A stretch of 29,104 nucleotides of DNA from an uncultured Eubacteriales bacterium (GCA_900539225.1 UQBO01000018.1:1-29104), one strand, 5' to 3'; counted from the first letter of the stretch, positions 15,901-24,393 are shown. Notes: generated by a model from the sequence alone, not told the origin. A program made the numbers and translations.

Positions 15901-17829
15901 GAATTCGAAAAATGGCAAGCAGGTATTGAATACTTCTACACTGATGATTTAGAAGCTGAATATGAAAAACTAAGTAAATCATCAAATAAAGTAGATAAGG
16001 AAAAGGCTGAAGTTCTTAAAAAGGCTATCGAAGATGCTAGAGCAAATGGCAAGATAAAAGAAGGTCAAAAAGTACAAGCAGTTCTTGCTTGGGTACCTAA
16101 GTTTGAGGCACCACATGGTTCTGAAAATCAATTTACATTTAAACTTTCAAAGGTTTTTGTAGATAAGAAAAAATATAAAGACTTCAAAGACAATGTTATT
16201 GGTACAAACTATACTAATGATGCCGCTTTCGGTGACAAGGCTAAGTTCTACTTTGGCAGCACTACAGTAAATATTTATGAAGATCATAAAGGTAAGGTCA
16301 ATAAATATCTTCAAGTCTTAGATAAAGATGGCAATGTTATTGACAAAGATAAAGCTGATGGTTGGTTCATGGGTGGTACTGAATTAAAATTTGGAGACAA
16401 GTTTAACTATAGAATTGAGTACTTTAACAACACAGGAGTTATTGACGTCCCAGGAACTGCCAATAATACATCTGAGATAAAGATTGAAGATATATTTGCT
16501 AAAGTTACTGATAATGGTCTAAAACCAGTTCTAAGAGATTACATCACAAGTGATCTTGATAAATATTCGGTTATATACAAGATAGGTAACGAATCTTATA
16601 CTGAAGAAGCACTTAAAAAGGCAGTCGCAGATAAAAAAGTAAAACTTTCTGACGTAACAAGCGTTATACTAGAAGGAAAATTTGAAAATGGCGCTACTAA
16701 TTACTTTGATATACCGATGATGATACCACAAATCGATGCAAAGATCGATGACAATGGTGATGTATACTACACTGGCGAAGACGGAGATAAGAAAGTTATT
16801 GGCAAGGCAGAAGACTTCTTTAACTTGAAAGATTTAACTGATAAAGAAAAAGAATTAATCGCTAAGAACACAGTTAAAGATTCAAATACTGTTACTGTAT
16901 ATCTTGAAAAAGAAAGATTCATCAGAGTGTTCAAGGAATTCCTTGCAGCTAATGGTGAAAAGCTAAAGAATCTTGATAACTTAGAAGCAAAATTTGATGT
17001 ATACCAAATCATTAAAGATAAAAAGGGTAATGTTATTAAGAAAGAAAAAGTTGGCGAGTTAAAAGCTAATAAGGCAAATGACTTCACTGACATGCTTGAA
17101 CATCTACCTATCTTTAAGAAGACAACAACTATCGAAAAAGATGGTACTGTTAAAGTTGATGTAGTTAATTACGAGTATGAGCTTGAAGAAACTGCAATGC
17201 CAGGCTTTGAATCAAAGGTATATCAAATGAAAGATGACGAAGGTTTAGGTTTTGTATGGAAAGCTAAAAACACTGAAAAGCCAGAAGAACCAGAATACCC
17301 AGGTGACAATCCTAAGAAAGAAACTGAGGAAGTTACTGTAAGTATAAGTGTTAACAAGGCTTGGGAAGTTCTTAATAACGGATCAAAACCAAGCATTACA
17401 GTTGAGCTTTATGCTAATGGCAAGGCTACTGGTAAGACTTTCACTTTAAGTGAAGGTAACTGGAGCGCTGTATTTGAAAATCTACCATCTAAGGATGATG
17501 ACGGTAACGAAATCAAATACACTGTAGTTGAAGTCGGTTCAGCTAATGGCATTACTATGATTGGTGATAGAAAGTTTGAAGTAATTTACAGCACTAATGA
17601 AGATGGTAGCATAACTATCTTAAATAAAGAAGTGCCAAATGAAGAACCAAAGGATAAGGAAGAGCCTAATAAGGACGAGCCTCACGATTACGAAAATGAC
17701 AGAGACCGTGATCAAGGTAAGAACAGATTACCTAAGACTGGTGTAGCTGAAGACTTAGCTAGCATCTACTTTGCCTTCGTATTATTACTCGGCTTAGTAT
17801 TTATCAAAAAGAGATATCTTGTAAAATAA
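9990..17829 (+). CDS. Giant phase-variable LPXTG surface protein, frame-broken (OFF) by a G9 tract
   Basis: A strong AAGGAGGGG site precedes ATG 9990. The first frame gives a signal peptide (RKLRVIILTMVLTVLMFGG, likely cut after LMA-26) and an acidic linker, then ends at 10268. The body runs in the next frame to 17829. Deleting one G from the tract at 10241-10249 joins them as ...TDMGGVTNPNNEGETP..., 2,612 residues. In order: Glu/Lys/Gly low-complexity region with GEGEG repeats, coiled-coil stretches, a long beta-rich middle with recurring DGNK/YYDGEK turns, an isolated CYPGIGYC motif (C1794, C1801), further Lys/Glu helices, a Cna-B-like domain (about 2449-2547), a Pro/Asp/Glu wall spacer, LPKTG (2580-2584), a hydrophobic helix and a basic tail. 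The body alone has no ribosome site or signal peptide. A sequencing error in the G run is the alternative. Confidence 0.87.
10241..10249 (+). repeat. G9 homopolymer, candidate phase-variation switch
   Basis: Nine consecutive G in an A/T-rich genome, inside the coding start of a surface protein. With G9 translation ends 19 bases later, at TGA 10266-10268. With G8 or G11 the full protein is read. Slipped-strand mispairing at such tracts is a known ON/OFF switch for surface antigens. Confidence 0.85.
10516..10560 (+). repeat. GGTGAA-type hexanucleotide microsatellite encoding Gly-Glu repeats
   Basis: Imperfect tandem GGTGAA units encode GEGEGEGKTGEGEGE. Copy changes would keep the frame and change the length of the acidic linker. 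Confidence 0.75.
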
Positions 17830-17838
17830 GGAGTTAGT

Positions 17839-18594
17839 ATGAAGAGATCAAAGATATTAATCAATATACTCATTGTTATAACAAGTTTATTTTTAATATA
17901 CAAGGTCTACTCATACATTGACGTAAAAAGACAAGAGAAAGAGTCTGTGGACATCTATAATAAGATTGAAGATATAGGTCTTAAGAGGACTAAGGACGCG
18001 GGCGAGGACCATGGTGATGCCTATAACGGTGCTGATGAAAATGATGACGCAAAGAAGGTCGACTTTGATGCGCTTGAATCCATTAGCAAGGACATCGTCT
18101 CATGGATTGAGTCGGATGAGGGAAGTATAGACTACCCTGTTGTAAAGGGCAAAAACAATACTTACTACCTTTATCACGCAGTCACTGGCCAAAGGAATTT
18201 GGTCGGATCCATCTTCATGGACTACAGAAACGAATCGATGGCGGACCCGATGATCATGATCTACGGACACGTGGTCAAAAACGGTACGATGTTCGCTTCG
18301 CTTCATGAGTTTAAGAAGAATCCCACTGAGACTGGCTTTACTATATACACAAGGGAGCAAGATTTTAGAACCACTTGCGTCCTTGCGGCCAGGGTCTCGG
18401 GCGAGACGTATATCAATCCAAAAGATTACAAGACTTTTGAAAAAAGAAAAGAACTCTACAGCTTTCTTAAGAAGCACGCCGTGTACGACACGGGCTACGA
18501 GCTTAAGGAAGATGACCAGATTATTAATCTAGTCACATGCACTTATGAGGCCAAGAATCAAAGGCTCATAGTGATGACGGTTGTAGATAGATAA
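17839..18594 (+). CDS. srtB: Class B sortase
   Basis: 251 residues with an N-terminal signal anchor (residues 5-22) and an extracytoplasmic catalytic domain. The triad is visible as H144 (YGHVVKNGTMF), C234 (NLVTCTYE) and R242 (NQRLIVMTVV). The DYPVVKGKNNTYYLYH strand and the long region between His and Cys mark class B. Sortases cleave the sorting motif and link the protein to the wall. It starts 9 bp after the stop of the LPKTG protein, with its AAGGAG site overlapping that stop, so that protein is probably its dedicated substrate. An acidic linker (AGEDHGDAYNGADENDDA) separates anchor and domain. Confidence 0.92.
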   Translation: MKRSKILINILIVITSLFLIYKVYSYIDVKRQEKESVDIYNKIEDIGLKRTKDAGEDHGDAYNGADENDDAKKVDFDALESISKDIVSWIESDEGSIDYPVVKGKNNTYYLYHAVTGQRNLVGSIFMDYRNESMADPMIMIYGHVVKNGTMFASLHEFKKNPTETGFTIYTREQDFRTTCVLAARVSGETYINPKDYKTFEKRKELYSFLKKHAVYDTGYELKEDDQIINLVTCTYEAKNQRLIVMTVVDR

Positions 18595-18599
18595 GAGAC

Positions 18600-18634
18600 G
18601 CCTCTATGTAGTGATACGTAGGGGCTTTTCTTTT
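18600..18634 (+). terminator. Terminator of the surface protein-sortase unit
   Basis: GCCTCTATG (18600-18608) pairs with CGTAGGGGC (18617-18625) with two G-T pairs, loop TAGTGATA, then TTTTCTTTT. Confidence 0.85.
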
Positions 18635-18867
18635 GCCTTGTTTATGGTGATGGTGGCCACGGCACCATCGGTGCTGCGATTATTTACTTAGTCTTAACGT
18701 GCGTAAAACGTTTTTTTAATAATGATAGTTTAGTATTATATATAAAGGATAAAAGATATTTTGCTTGGGTGACTATAGATACATATAAATGATACATTGA
18801 TAAAATTATATAAAAACGTGCTTTACTATGATATTTTCTTATACATTCGTATTCCGCACAATTCTAC
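18635..18867. other. Intergenic region, no gene seen
   Basis: Part of a 386-bp gap between the sortase and transglutaminase-like genes. It holds one G/C-rich hairpin, GATGGTG (18649-18655) with CACCATC (18663-18669), loop GCCACGG, and otherwise A/T-rich sequence. I see no open frame with a ribosome site and no recognisable riboswitch. Confidence 0.5.
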
Positions 18868-18896
18868 TTTACAAAAATAAAGTTCTATGATATAAT
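18868..18896 (+). promoter_or_regulatory. Promoter of the transglutaminase-like gene
   Basis: TTTACA (18868-18873), 17-bp spacer, TATAAT (18891-18896). Confidence 0.8.
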
Positions 18897-18980
18897 ATAT
18901 GTAAATCAAAAAGGAGAATGATTTAAATCAGTAAAGGATTACACAAAATATTACGCAAAACATAGATTAGGGGTGATGAT

Positions 18981-19730
18981 ATGCTACTGATTGAAACTTT
19001 ATTTATTGTACAAATATTCATATTCGTATTCTTTCCTACTATGAAGGAACAAAATAAACTAGTGGAAGGAATCAACAACTGCGAAAGCGAAATTAAGTTC
19101 GAGAAAGTACTTATCAAGAACGACTCCGAATGGGACGCTGCTTTACAAGAAGTTTATGACATAATTAAAGGACGAAGCGACTGTAAGTTTGGTGTCACGG
19201 ACTTTAAAAATATTTCGTCTAGCTATAGTAAGTCGAGGCAGACGCTGACCATTAAGCCTAAGTTTAAGCAAGATATTAGCATATTAAATGTTAAGAAAGC
19301 TAAAACTGATGGCTATGCAAAGGAATTAAAAAATGTGGTTGAATCTTGGCCTAAGAATCTCAGCGACATAGAAAAATTAGAAAAGATCAACGACTACATA
19401 ATCGGTAAGTCTGACTACTACTACGAAGTGCTTAACAGCGCTCAAGGTGATAACATGACTACAAAGAATGGTTTTTATTACTATTCTTGGCAAGCCATCA
19501 TGGACGAAGGCAAAGGTGTATGCGAAGCGTACGCTGGGTTATTTAACCGTATGTGTGAGCTATGCGGCATTGAATCAGAAACTGTTTCTAATGCTGATCA
19601 CGCTTGGAACAGAGCAAAGGTCAATGGCGAGTGGAAATACTTCGACGTAACTTGGAATGACACTACTAAAAAACCTAGAAAGTATTTCAACTTAACTCAA
19701 GCGCAAATGGCGGCTGACGGCGAACATTAA
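18981..19730 (+). CDS. Membrane-anchored transglutaminase-like (papain-fold) protein
   Basis: 249 residues. The N-terminus is hydrophobic (LLIETLFIVQIFIFVFFP), a signal anchor with almost no basic residues before it. The C-terminal half has the transglutaminase-like triad: Cys in GKGVCEAYAGLFNRMCELCGI, His in NADHAWNRAKV and Asp in YFDVTWND. Proteins of this type act outside the membrane as proteases or crosslinkers; the substrate is unknown. ATG 18981 follows AGGGGTGAT. The same frame upstream contains TAG 18963 and TAA 18924 and then an ATG (18918) with a better AAGGAG site, hinting that the N-terminus was once longer. It has its own promoter and terminator. Confidence 0.85.
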   Translation: MLLIETLFIVQIFIFVFFPTMKEQNKLVEGINNCESEIKFEKVLIKNDSEWDAALQEVYDIIKGRSDCKFGVTDFKNISSSYSKSRQTLTIKPKFKQDISILNVKKAKTDGYAKELKNVVESWPKNLSDIEKLEKINDYIIGKSDYYYEVLNSAQGDNMTTKNGFYYYSWQAIMDEGKGVCEAYAGLFNRMCELCGIESETVSNADHAWNRAKVNGEWKYFDVTWNDTTKKPRKYFNLTQAQMAADGEH

Positions 19731-19749
19731 TTAATATGAGATATTACGA

Positions 19750-19779
19750 GGTCTGCATCATATGATGCAGACCATTTTT
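19750..19779 (+). terminator. Terminator after the transglutaminase-like gene
   Basis: GGTCTGCATCAT (19750-19761) is followed directly by its exact complement ATGATGCAGACC (19762-19773) and then ATTTTT. Confidence 0.9.
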
Positions 19780-19785
19780 CTGCGA

Positions 19786-19814
19786 TTGACAAAGAAGCGT
19801 CTTTGATATAAAAT
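19786..19814 (+). promoter_or_regulatory. Promoter of the YwlG-like gene
   Basis: Consensus TTGACA (19786-19791), 17-bp spacer, TAAAAT (19809-19814). Confidence 0.8.
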
Positions 19815-19846
19815 GTAAGTAGAAAGAGATATAAGGAGTGATATAT

Positions 19847-20383
19847 ATGGCAGAATATAAAGAAACGCTTAAGAAGGTACTTGATGAATTTCAAGAAGAA
19901 GCGAATTTAAAGAAAGGCGAGATACTAGTAGTAGGCTGCTCAACAAGTGAAGTCGTTGGCGGATGCATAGGCAAAGCATCGTCAATGGATGTCGCTAAAG
20001 ACTTTATCGACGTCTTTATGGATTTTGCGGAAGAACACAAAATCTTCCTTGCATTTCAATGCTGTGAGCACTTAAACAGAGCCATCGTCACTACAAGGGA
20101 GTGCATGGAAAAGTATTTTCTTGAAGAGGTAAGTGTTGTGCCTAAGATGCACGCGGGCGGATCGATGGCGACTATCGCCTACAAAAAATTAGCTGATCCA
20201 GTTGTTGTTGAATGGATTCAAGCGCATGGCGGTCTTGACATCGGCGATACATTTATCGGTATGCACATCAAAGCTGTTGCAGTACCTGTTAGAGTCAGCG
20301 TTAAGGAGATAGGTGAAGCGCACTTAACACTTGTTAGAAGAAGACCTAAGCTAATAGGCGGCGAAAGAGCACAATATAAGTAG
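19847..20383 (+). CDS. TIGR01440/DUF436 family protein (YwlG-like)
   Basis: 178 residues, the usual length for B. subtilis YwlG relatives, whose biochemical role is not established. Typical family stretches are ILVVGCSTSEVVGGCIGKASS, FLAFQCCEHLNRAIV, PKMHAGGSMATIAYK, and the C-terminal HIKAVAVPVRV followed by RRRPKLIGGERA. Conserved Cys, His and Gly residues suggest a metal or nucleotide site, but this is inference. ATG 19847 is chosen because AAGGAG (19833-19838) lies 8 bases upstream; the GTG at 19838 overlaps that site. It forms a single-gene unit with its own promoter and hairpin terminator. Confidence 0.9.
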   Translation: MAEYKETLKKVLDEFQEEANLKKGEILVVGCSTSEVVGGCIGKASSMDVAKDFIDVFMDFAEEHKIFLAFQCCEHLNRAIVTTRECMEKYFLEEVSVVPKMHAGGSMATIAYKKLADPVVVEWIQAHGGLDIGDTFIGMHIKAVAVPVRVSVKEIGEAHLTLVRRRPKLIGGERAQYK

Positions 20384-20389
20384 ATTGAT

Positions 20390-20414
20390 GAGGAGTGATG
20401 AGCTCCTCTTTTTT
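20390..20414 (+). terminator. Terminator after the YwlG-like gene
   Basis: GAGGAG (20390-20395) pairs with CTCCTC (20403-20408), 7-nt loop, followed by six T. Confidence 0.8.
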
Positions 20415-20425
20415 ATTGGGCGTGG

Positions 20426-20495
20426 CTATACAAGTGCCGCGCTATACATCCGCCGCGCACTATACATCCGCCGCGCGTTATATATCTGCCGCGCT
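20426..20495. repeat. G/C-rich tandem repeat, 18-bp period
   Basis: Four units end in CCGCGC: a 16-bp first unit (20426-20441) and three 18-bp units starting at 20442, 20460 and 20478. The second and third differ only at the last base (CTATACATCCGCCGCGCA and ...CG). It lies between a terminator and the next promoter and is far richer in G/C than its surroundings. Confidence 0.85.
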
Positions 20496-20520
20496 TTTCT
20501 TTAGCAGAATAACTTAAGAT

Positions 20521-20576
20521 GGCGAGGCCATTAGCATAAGCAAAAAAACAAATCGTGGCAAGGCTATTAGCATAGT
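20521..20576. repeat. Second repeat pair in the same gap (GGCGAGGCCATTAGCATA type)
   Basis: GGCGAGGCCATTAGCATA at 20521 and GGCAAGGCTATTAGCATA at 20557 differ at two positions and are exactly 36 bp (2 x 18) apart, with a degenerate unit between. Confidence 0.7.
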
Positions 20577-20606
20577 GAAAATTATCAAAATAATCTCTCT
20601 GACTGC

Positions 20607-20635
20607 TTTACAAAAAGCGCAATATATGATAAAAT
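20607..20635 (+). promoter_or_regulatory. Promoter of the eight-gene 20677-28498 unit
   Basis: TTTACA (20607-20612), 17-bp spacer, TAAAAT (20630-20635). It is the only clear promoter before the tightly spaced genes that follow. Confidence 0.75.
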
Positions 20636-20676
20636 GATAGGAGAATAATTTTAATCAAAAAGCAAAGGAGGATAAA

Positions 20677-21585
20677 ATGTACGATATAATTGTAGTGGGC
20701 GCCGGTCCTGCAGGTGTCTCTGCTGCTCTATATGCTAAGAGCCGCGGCTTCAATGTGCTTTTACTTGAAAAGGACGAAGTTGGTGGTCTTATAAAAAGTG
20801 TTTCGCACGTGACTCACTATGTGGGTTTATCTGAGGACGAATCGGGCGAAACGTTCAGGGAAAAGCTTGAGGCTCAAATCGCGGACGCGGACATCGAGCT
20901 AAAGTACGAAGAGGTTATCGAGCTTGATTTAAGATATGAGCTAAAAAAGGTTAAGACTAGACAAAATTCATACAATGCCAAGGCGGTTATACTTGCGATG
21001 GGATCTACTCCAAAGGATTTAGGCCTTGAAAATGAAAAGGAGATCGGGGTTGAACACTCTGCTTTGGGTCTTGATGAGGAGATTGAGGACAGAATCATCT
21101 TCGTAGCGGGTGGCTCGGACGGAGCGGCTAAGGAAGCTTTATATTTATCAAAGCTTGCGAAAAAGGTCTACCTTGTCGAAGAAAAGGACGAGCTTGGCAT
21201 GATTGACGAGTTTAAGGAAAAGATCGAAAATTCTGACAATATCGAGGCGATGACATCCTCTAAGATTGTGAGTGCAAGCGGAACAAGGGACAAGATCACT
21301 GAAGTTTATATTTACGACTCGGCTGAAAAGGAAGAAAAACTATTTGAGAATGGTGAGGACGAATTCCTAATATTTGCCTACATTGGTCAAAGTCCAAACA
21401 CTGAATTAATCAAGGACAGCATCGAAATGGCTGGTCCATATATCAAGACTGACGGAGTTAAGACATCTATCCCAGGTGTATTTGCCTGCGGCGACATTAT
21501 AGATAAAAAGATAAGACAGATAGCAACTGCTGTAGCTGAGGGCTGCACTTGCGCTATCGAAGCACAAAAATATTTAGGATATTAA
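20677..21585 (+). CDS. Thioredoxin-reductase-like flavoprotein lacking the redox Cys pair
   Basis: 302 residues with TrxR architecture. The FAD-binding GAGPAG is at residues 8-13 (IIVVGAGPAGVSAALYA). AKAVILAMGSTPK is the usual FAD-domain end, VAGGSDGAAKEALYL (143-157) is the NAD(P)H loop, and GVFACGDI is the C-terminal FAD motif. Where TrxR has SYCATCDG, this protein reads EHSALGLD: both cysteines are replaced (S128, G131). It therefore cannot reduce thioredoxin in the normal way. It may be a ferredoxin/flavodoxin-NAD(P) reductase-like enzyme or an oxidase; CTC near the C-terminus is the only close Cys pair. AAAGGAGG precedes ATG 20677, and guaB follows after 22 bp. Confidence 0.85.
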   Translation: MYDIIVVGAGPAGVSAALYAKSRGFNVLLLEKDEVGGLIKSVSHVTHYVGLSEDESGETFREKLEAQIADADIELKYEEVIELDLRYELKKVKTRQNSYNAKAVILAMGSTPKDLGLENEKEIGVEHSALGLDEEIEDRIIFVAGGSDGAAKEALYLSKLAKKVYLVEEKDELGMIDEFKEKIENSDNIEAMTSSKIVSASGTRDKITEVYIYDSAEKEEKLFENGEDEFLIFAYIGQSPNTELIKDSIEMAGPYIKTDGVKTSIPGVFACGDIIDKKIRQIATAVAEGCTCAIEAQKYLGY

Positions 21586-21607
21586 TATTAAAAAGAGGGG
21601 TGTAAAG

Positions 21608-23071
21608 ATGGAGTTTATTGGAGACGCATTAACATTTGACGATATACTACTAGTACCAAATTTTTCGAAGATATTGCCAAAACAAACTAATACTGAAACA
21701 AGATTAACTAAAAAGATCAAGCTAAACATACCGATGATGAGTGCTGGTATGGATACTGTTACTGAATCAAAGATGGCTATCGCGATGGCGAGAGAAGGCG
21801 GTATTGGTATCATTCACAAGAACATGTCGATCGAGGACCAAGCTATCGAAGTTGACAGGGTAAAAAGAAGTGAACACGGTGTAATCACTGATCCATTCTA
21901 TTTATCTGCTGAACACAAGATTGCTGACGCTGAAGCTATTATGAAAAAGTATAAGATTTCTGGTGTGCCTATAACTGATGAAGACGGCAAACTTGTTGGT
22001 ATCATCACTAACAGGGACATGAGATTCGAAACTAATATGGAAAAGAAGATTGACGATGTCATGACTAAGGAAAACCTTGTAACTGGCAAGGTTGGTGTAT
22101 CTATGGACGAAGCTTTAGAGGAAATGAAGGTTCATAAGATTGAAAAGCTTCCTATAGTTGATGACTACTTCCATTTGAGAGGATTAATCACTATTAAGGA
22201 TATAGAAAAATCCATCGAATTCCCTAACTCAGCTAAGGACGAACAAGGCAGACTTCTTTGCGGAGCGGCTGTTGGTATAACTGAGGACATGCTTGAAAGG
22301 GTTAAGGCTCTATATGACGCAAAGGTTGACGTTATCGTTCTAGATACTGCTCATGGTCACTCTAAGGGTGTACTTGACGCGGTTAGAAGCATTAAGAAGG
22401 AATTCCCTGACTTACAAGTCATAGCAGGAAACGTGGCAACTTACGAAGGCACTAAGGCTCTTATGGATGCTGGCGCTGACTGCGTTAAGGTAGGTATCGG
22501 ACCTGGATCTATCTGTACAACTAGAGTTGTTACTGGTATCGGTGTTCCTCAAGTAAGCGCTATCATGGCGGCATACAAGGCATCTCAAGAAACTGGCATA
22601 CCTATAATTGCTGATGGTGGTATCAAGTATTCAGGTGATATCACTAAGGCGATAGCTGCTGGTGCGGACGTTGTTATGATGGGATCACTATTTGCAGGTA
22701 CAGACGAATCACCAGGAGAAGAAGTTATCTTCGAAGGCAGAAGATATAAGGAATATAGAGGCATGGGCTCACTTGCAGCAATGAAAGCTGGTTCATCTGA
22801 CAGATATTTCCAATCAAAGGCTAAGAAGTACGTACCAGAAGGTGTTGAAGGTAGAGTTCACTACAAAGGAAAAGTTGGAGAAGTTATTTATCAATTGCTT
22901 GGCGGTTTAAAATCAGGTATGGGCTACCTTGGATGTAAGGATATACCTACACTTAAGTCAAATTCAAGATATGTACAAATCACTGGAGCTTCACTAATTG
23001 AAAACCATCCACACGATATCACTATAACTAAAGAAACTCCTAATTATTCACCAAAGAATAATAGGGACTAA
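21608..23071 (+). CDS. guaB: IMP dehydrogenase
   Basis: 487 residues, the standard length. It oxidises IMP to XMP with NAD+, the committed step to GMP. The TIM barrel is interrupted by two CBS domains (about residues 95-205: VITDPFYLS..., ISGVPITDEDGKLVGIITNRD, IEKLPIVDDYFHLRGLITIKD). The active-site loop GPGSICTTRVVTG carries the catalytic Cys, and SDRYFQ holds the Arg-Tyr pair of the flap. FDDILLVP and MMSAGMDTVTE are typical N-terminal motifs. GAGGGG lies upstream of ATG 21608. thyX begins 3 bp after its stop, linking GMP and dTMP synthesis in one unit. Confidence 0.97.
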   Translation: MEFIGDALTFDDILLVPNFSKILPKQTNTETRLTKKIKLNIPMMSAGMDTVTESKMAIAMAREGGIGIIHKNMSIEDQAIEVDRVKRSEHGVITDPFYLSAEHKIADAEAIMKKYKISGVPITDEDGKLVGIITNRDMRFETNMEKKIDDVMTKENLVTGKVGVSMDEALEEMKVHKIEKLPIVDDYFHLRGLITIKDIEKSIEFPNSAKDEQGRLLCGAAVGITEDMLERVKALYDAKVDVIVLDTAHGHSKGVLDAVRSIKKEFPDLQVIAGNVATYEGTKALMDAGADCVKVGIGPGSICTTRVVTGIGVPQVSAIMAAYKASQETGIPIIADGGIKYSGDITKAIAAGADVVMMGSLFAGTDESPGEEVIFEGRRYKEYRGMGSLAAMKAGSSDRYFQSKAKKYVPEGVEGRVHYKGKVGEVIYQLLGGLKSGMGYLGCKDIPTLKSNSRYVQITGASLIENHPHDITITKETPNYSPKNNRD

Positions 23072-23074
23072 GAT

Positions 23075-23788
23075 ATGGAAAAGATGAAAAATGTTTTAGA
23101 TAAAGGATATGTAAGGCTCGTAAACCACTTAGGTAGCGACCTTACTGTAGTAAACGCGGCAAGAGTTTCTTATCAAAAAGAATCTTTTGAATTAAATCAA
23201 AATGACGAGAAATTAATTAGTTTTTTAGCTAAGAATGATCACACATCGCCATTTAGACATGCGATGCTACAATTCGAAGTGTATGCGCCACTGATGGTAG
23301 CAAGACAATGGTGGAAGTACATCGTTGGTTCATCTCACATGGAAGGCATTGGCGACACAATGAACGGCTGGAACGAATCTTCAAGACGCTATGTTACTGA
23401 AGAACCAGTTTTCTATGTGCCAAGCGAAAATGAATGGAGAAGCATGCCTGAGAATAAAAAACAAGGCAGCGGCGAGCCGGTTGCGACCGAATTAGGAGCT
23501 GAATACACTAAGGATTTACTTGAGCTTATAGAGAAAGGCGAAGGACTTTACGAAAAAGCTATGGAAGACGGCATTTGCTCTGAACAAGCCAGACTTTTCC
23601 TACCAGCTTACGGCTTATATGTAAGATGGTACTGGACTGCATCTCTTCAATCTGTTGCGCACTTTATTAAGCAAAGGATGGACGAGCACGCACAAAAGGA
23701 AATCAGAGATTACGCAAAAGTTGTCTACGACTTAAGCTTAGAACAGTTCCCAGTAGCTATGAAGGCTCTTATCGAGCATGCAAATTAA
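23075..23788 (+). CDS. thyX: Flavin-dependent thymidylate synthase, divergent signature motif
   Basis: 237 residues. ThyX makes dTMP from dUMP using FAD, NAD(P)H and methylene-THF. Family features are NAARVSY, HTSPFRHAMLQFEV, WNESSRRY (99-106), and a C-terminal LPAYGLYVRWYWTASLQSVAHFIKQR followed by EHAQKEIRDYA. The usual RHRxxSxNExSxRY signature is altered. After ARQWW (76-80) the sequence reads KYIVGSSHMEGIGDTMNG before WNESSRRY, so RHR is replaced by KYI and about a dozen residues are inserted. In the usual NxRSLxHF stretch Gln stands for Arg. It is probably functional, since no thyA is seen and the rest is intact, but it belongs to a divergent branch. Its stop overlaps the next start by 1 bp. 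Confidence 0.9.
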   Translation: MEKMKNVLDKGYVRLVNHLGSDLTVVNAARVSYQKESFELNQNDEKLISFLAKNDHTSPFRHAMLQFEVYAPLMVARQWWKYIVGSSHMEGIGDTMNGWNESSRRYVTEEPVFYVPSENEWRSMPENKKQGSGEPVATELGAEYTKDLLELIEKGEGLYEKAMEDGICSEQARLFLPAYGLYVRWYWTASLQSVAHFIKQRMDEHAQKEIRDYAKVVYDLSLEQFPVAMKALIEHAN

Positions 23789-24393
23789 TGATAATATATT
23801 TTACAAGGCACGGATTAACTAAATACAACAAGGAGAGGAGAATTCAAGGCTTACTTGATTCTCCTCTTACACTTGAGGGCAAAGTAAAGGCGAAGGAGCT
23901 AGGGACTAGATTAAAAGATGAAGGCATAGAAGTCATATACTCCTCCGACCAAAAGAGGGCTATGGATAGCGCAAAAATAATTAACGAAGCGCTTGAACTA
24001 GATATAATAGCTGACAAAAGACTTAGAGAAGTATCAATGCTTAGCCACGAGGGTATGACTTGGGCTGAGAGCGTAGCGACTGACCCTGAGCGCGAAGACT
24101 TGATTATGTCGAGGCCGGACATCTTTAACGAGGACGGCATCTACCCATATAGAGACGCGCGTGAAGACGCCGAGGCCTTTATTGAAGCGCTCGTGAAAAA
24201 AGATTATAAGAAGGTACTCGTTGTAACTCACGGTAGCAAGCTAAGAGTGATAACGACTGTACTAGAAGGACTTGACTTAAAAGATACAAATAAGGTGGAG
24301 CTCATAAAGGGGCTGAGCCTTAAGATATATGATTACGATGAAGGCGCGTTTAAGCTCCTTCATGACGATAAAGACTACGACAACTTTGTATAG
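23788..24393 (+). CDS. Histidine phosphatase superfamily protein (phosphoglycerate mutase-like)
   Basis: 201 residues. The N-terminal FTRHGLTKYNKERRIQG contains the RHG motif with the phosphorylated His. SSDQKRAMDSAKII supplies the second Arg, REVSMLSHEGMTW the catalytic acid region, and VVTHGSKLRVI the second catalytic His. The fold includes PhoE, CobC and GpmB-type phosphatases; substrate cannot be assigned. The ATG overlaps the thyX stop (TAATG), indicating translational coupling. Confidence 0.88.
   Translation: MIIYFTRHGLTKYNKERRIQGLLDSPLTLEGKVKAKELGTRLKDEGIEVIYSSDQKRAMDSAKIINEALELDIIADKRLREVSMLSHEGMTWAESVATDPEREDLIMSRPDIFNEDGIYPYRDAREDAEAFIEALVKKDYKKVLVVTHGSKLRVITTVLEGLDLKDTNKVELIKGLSLKIYDYDEGAFKLLHDDKDYDNFV

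Noticed and set aside
20426..20495. CRISPR array
   Set aside because: Units are contiguous 18-bp repeats without 30-40 bp unique spacers, and no cas genes are present. The same applies to 28591-28698.
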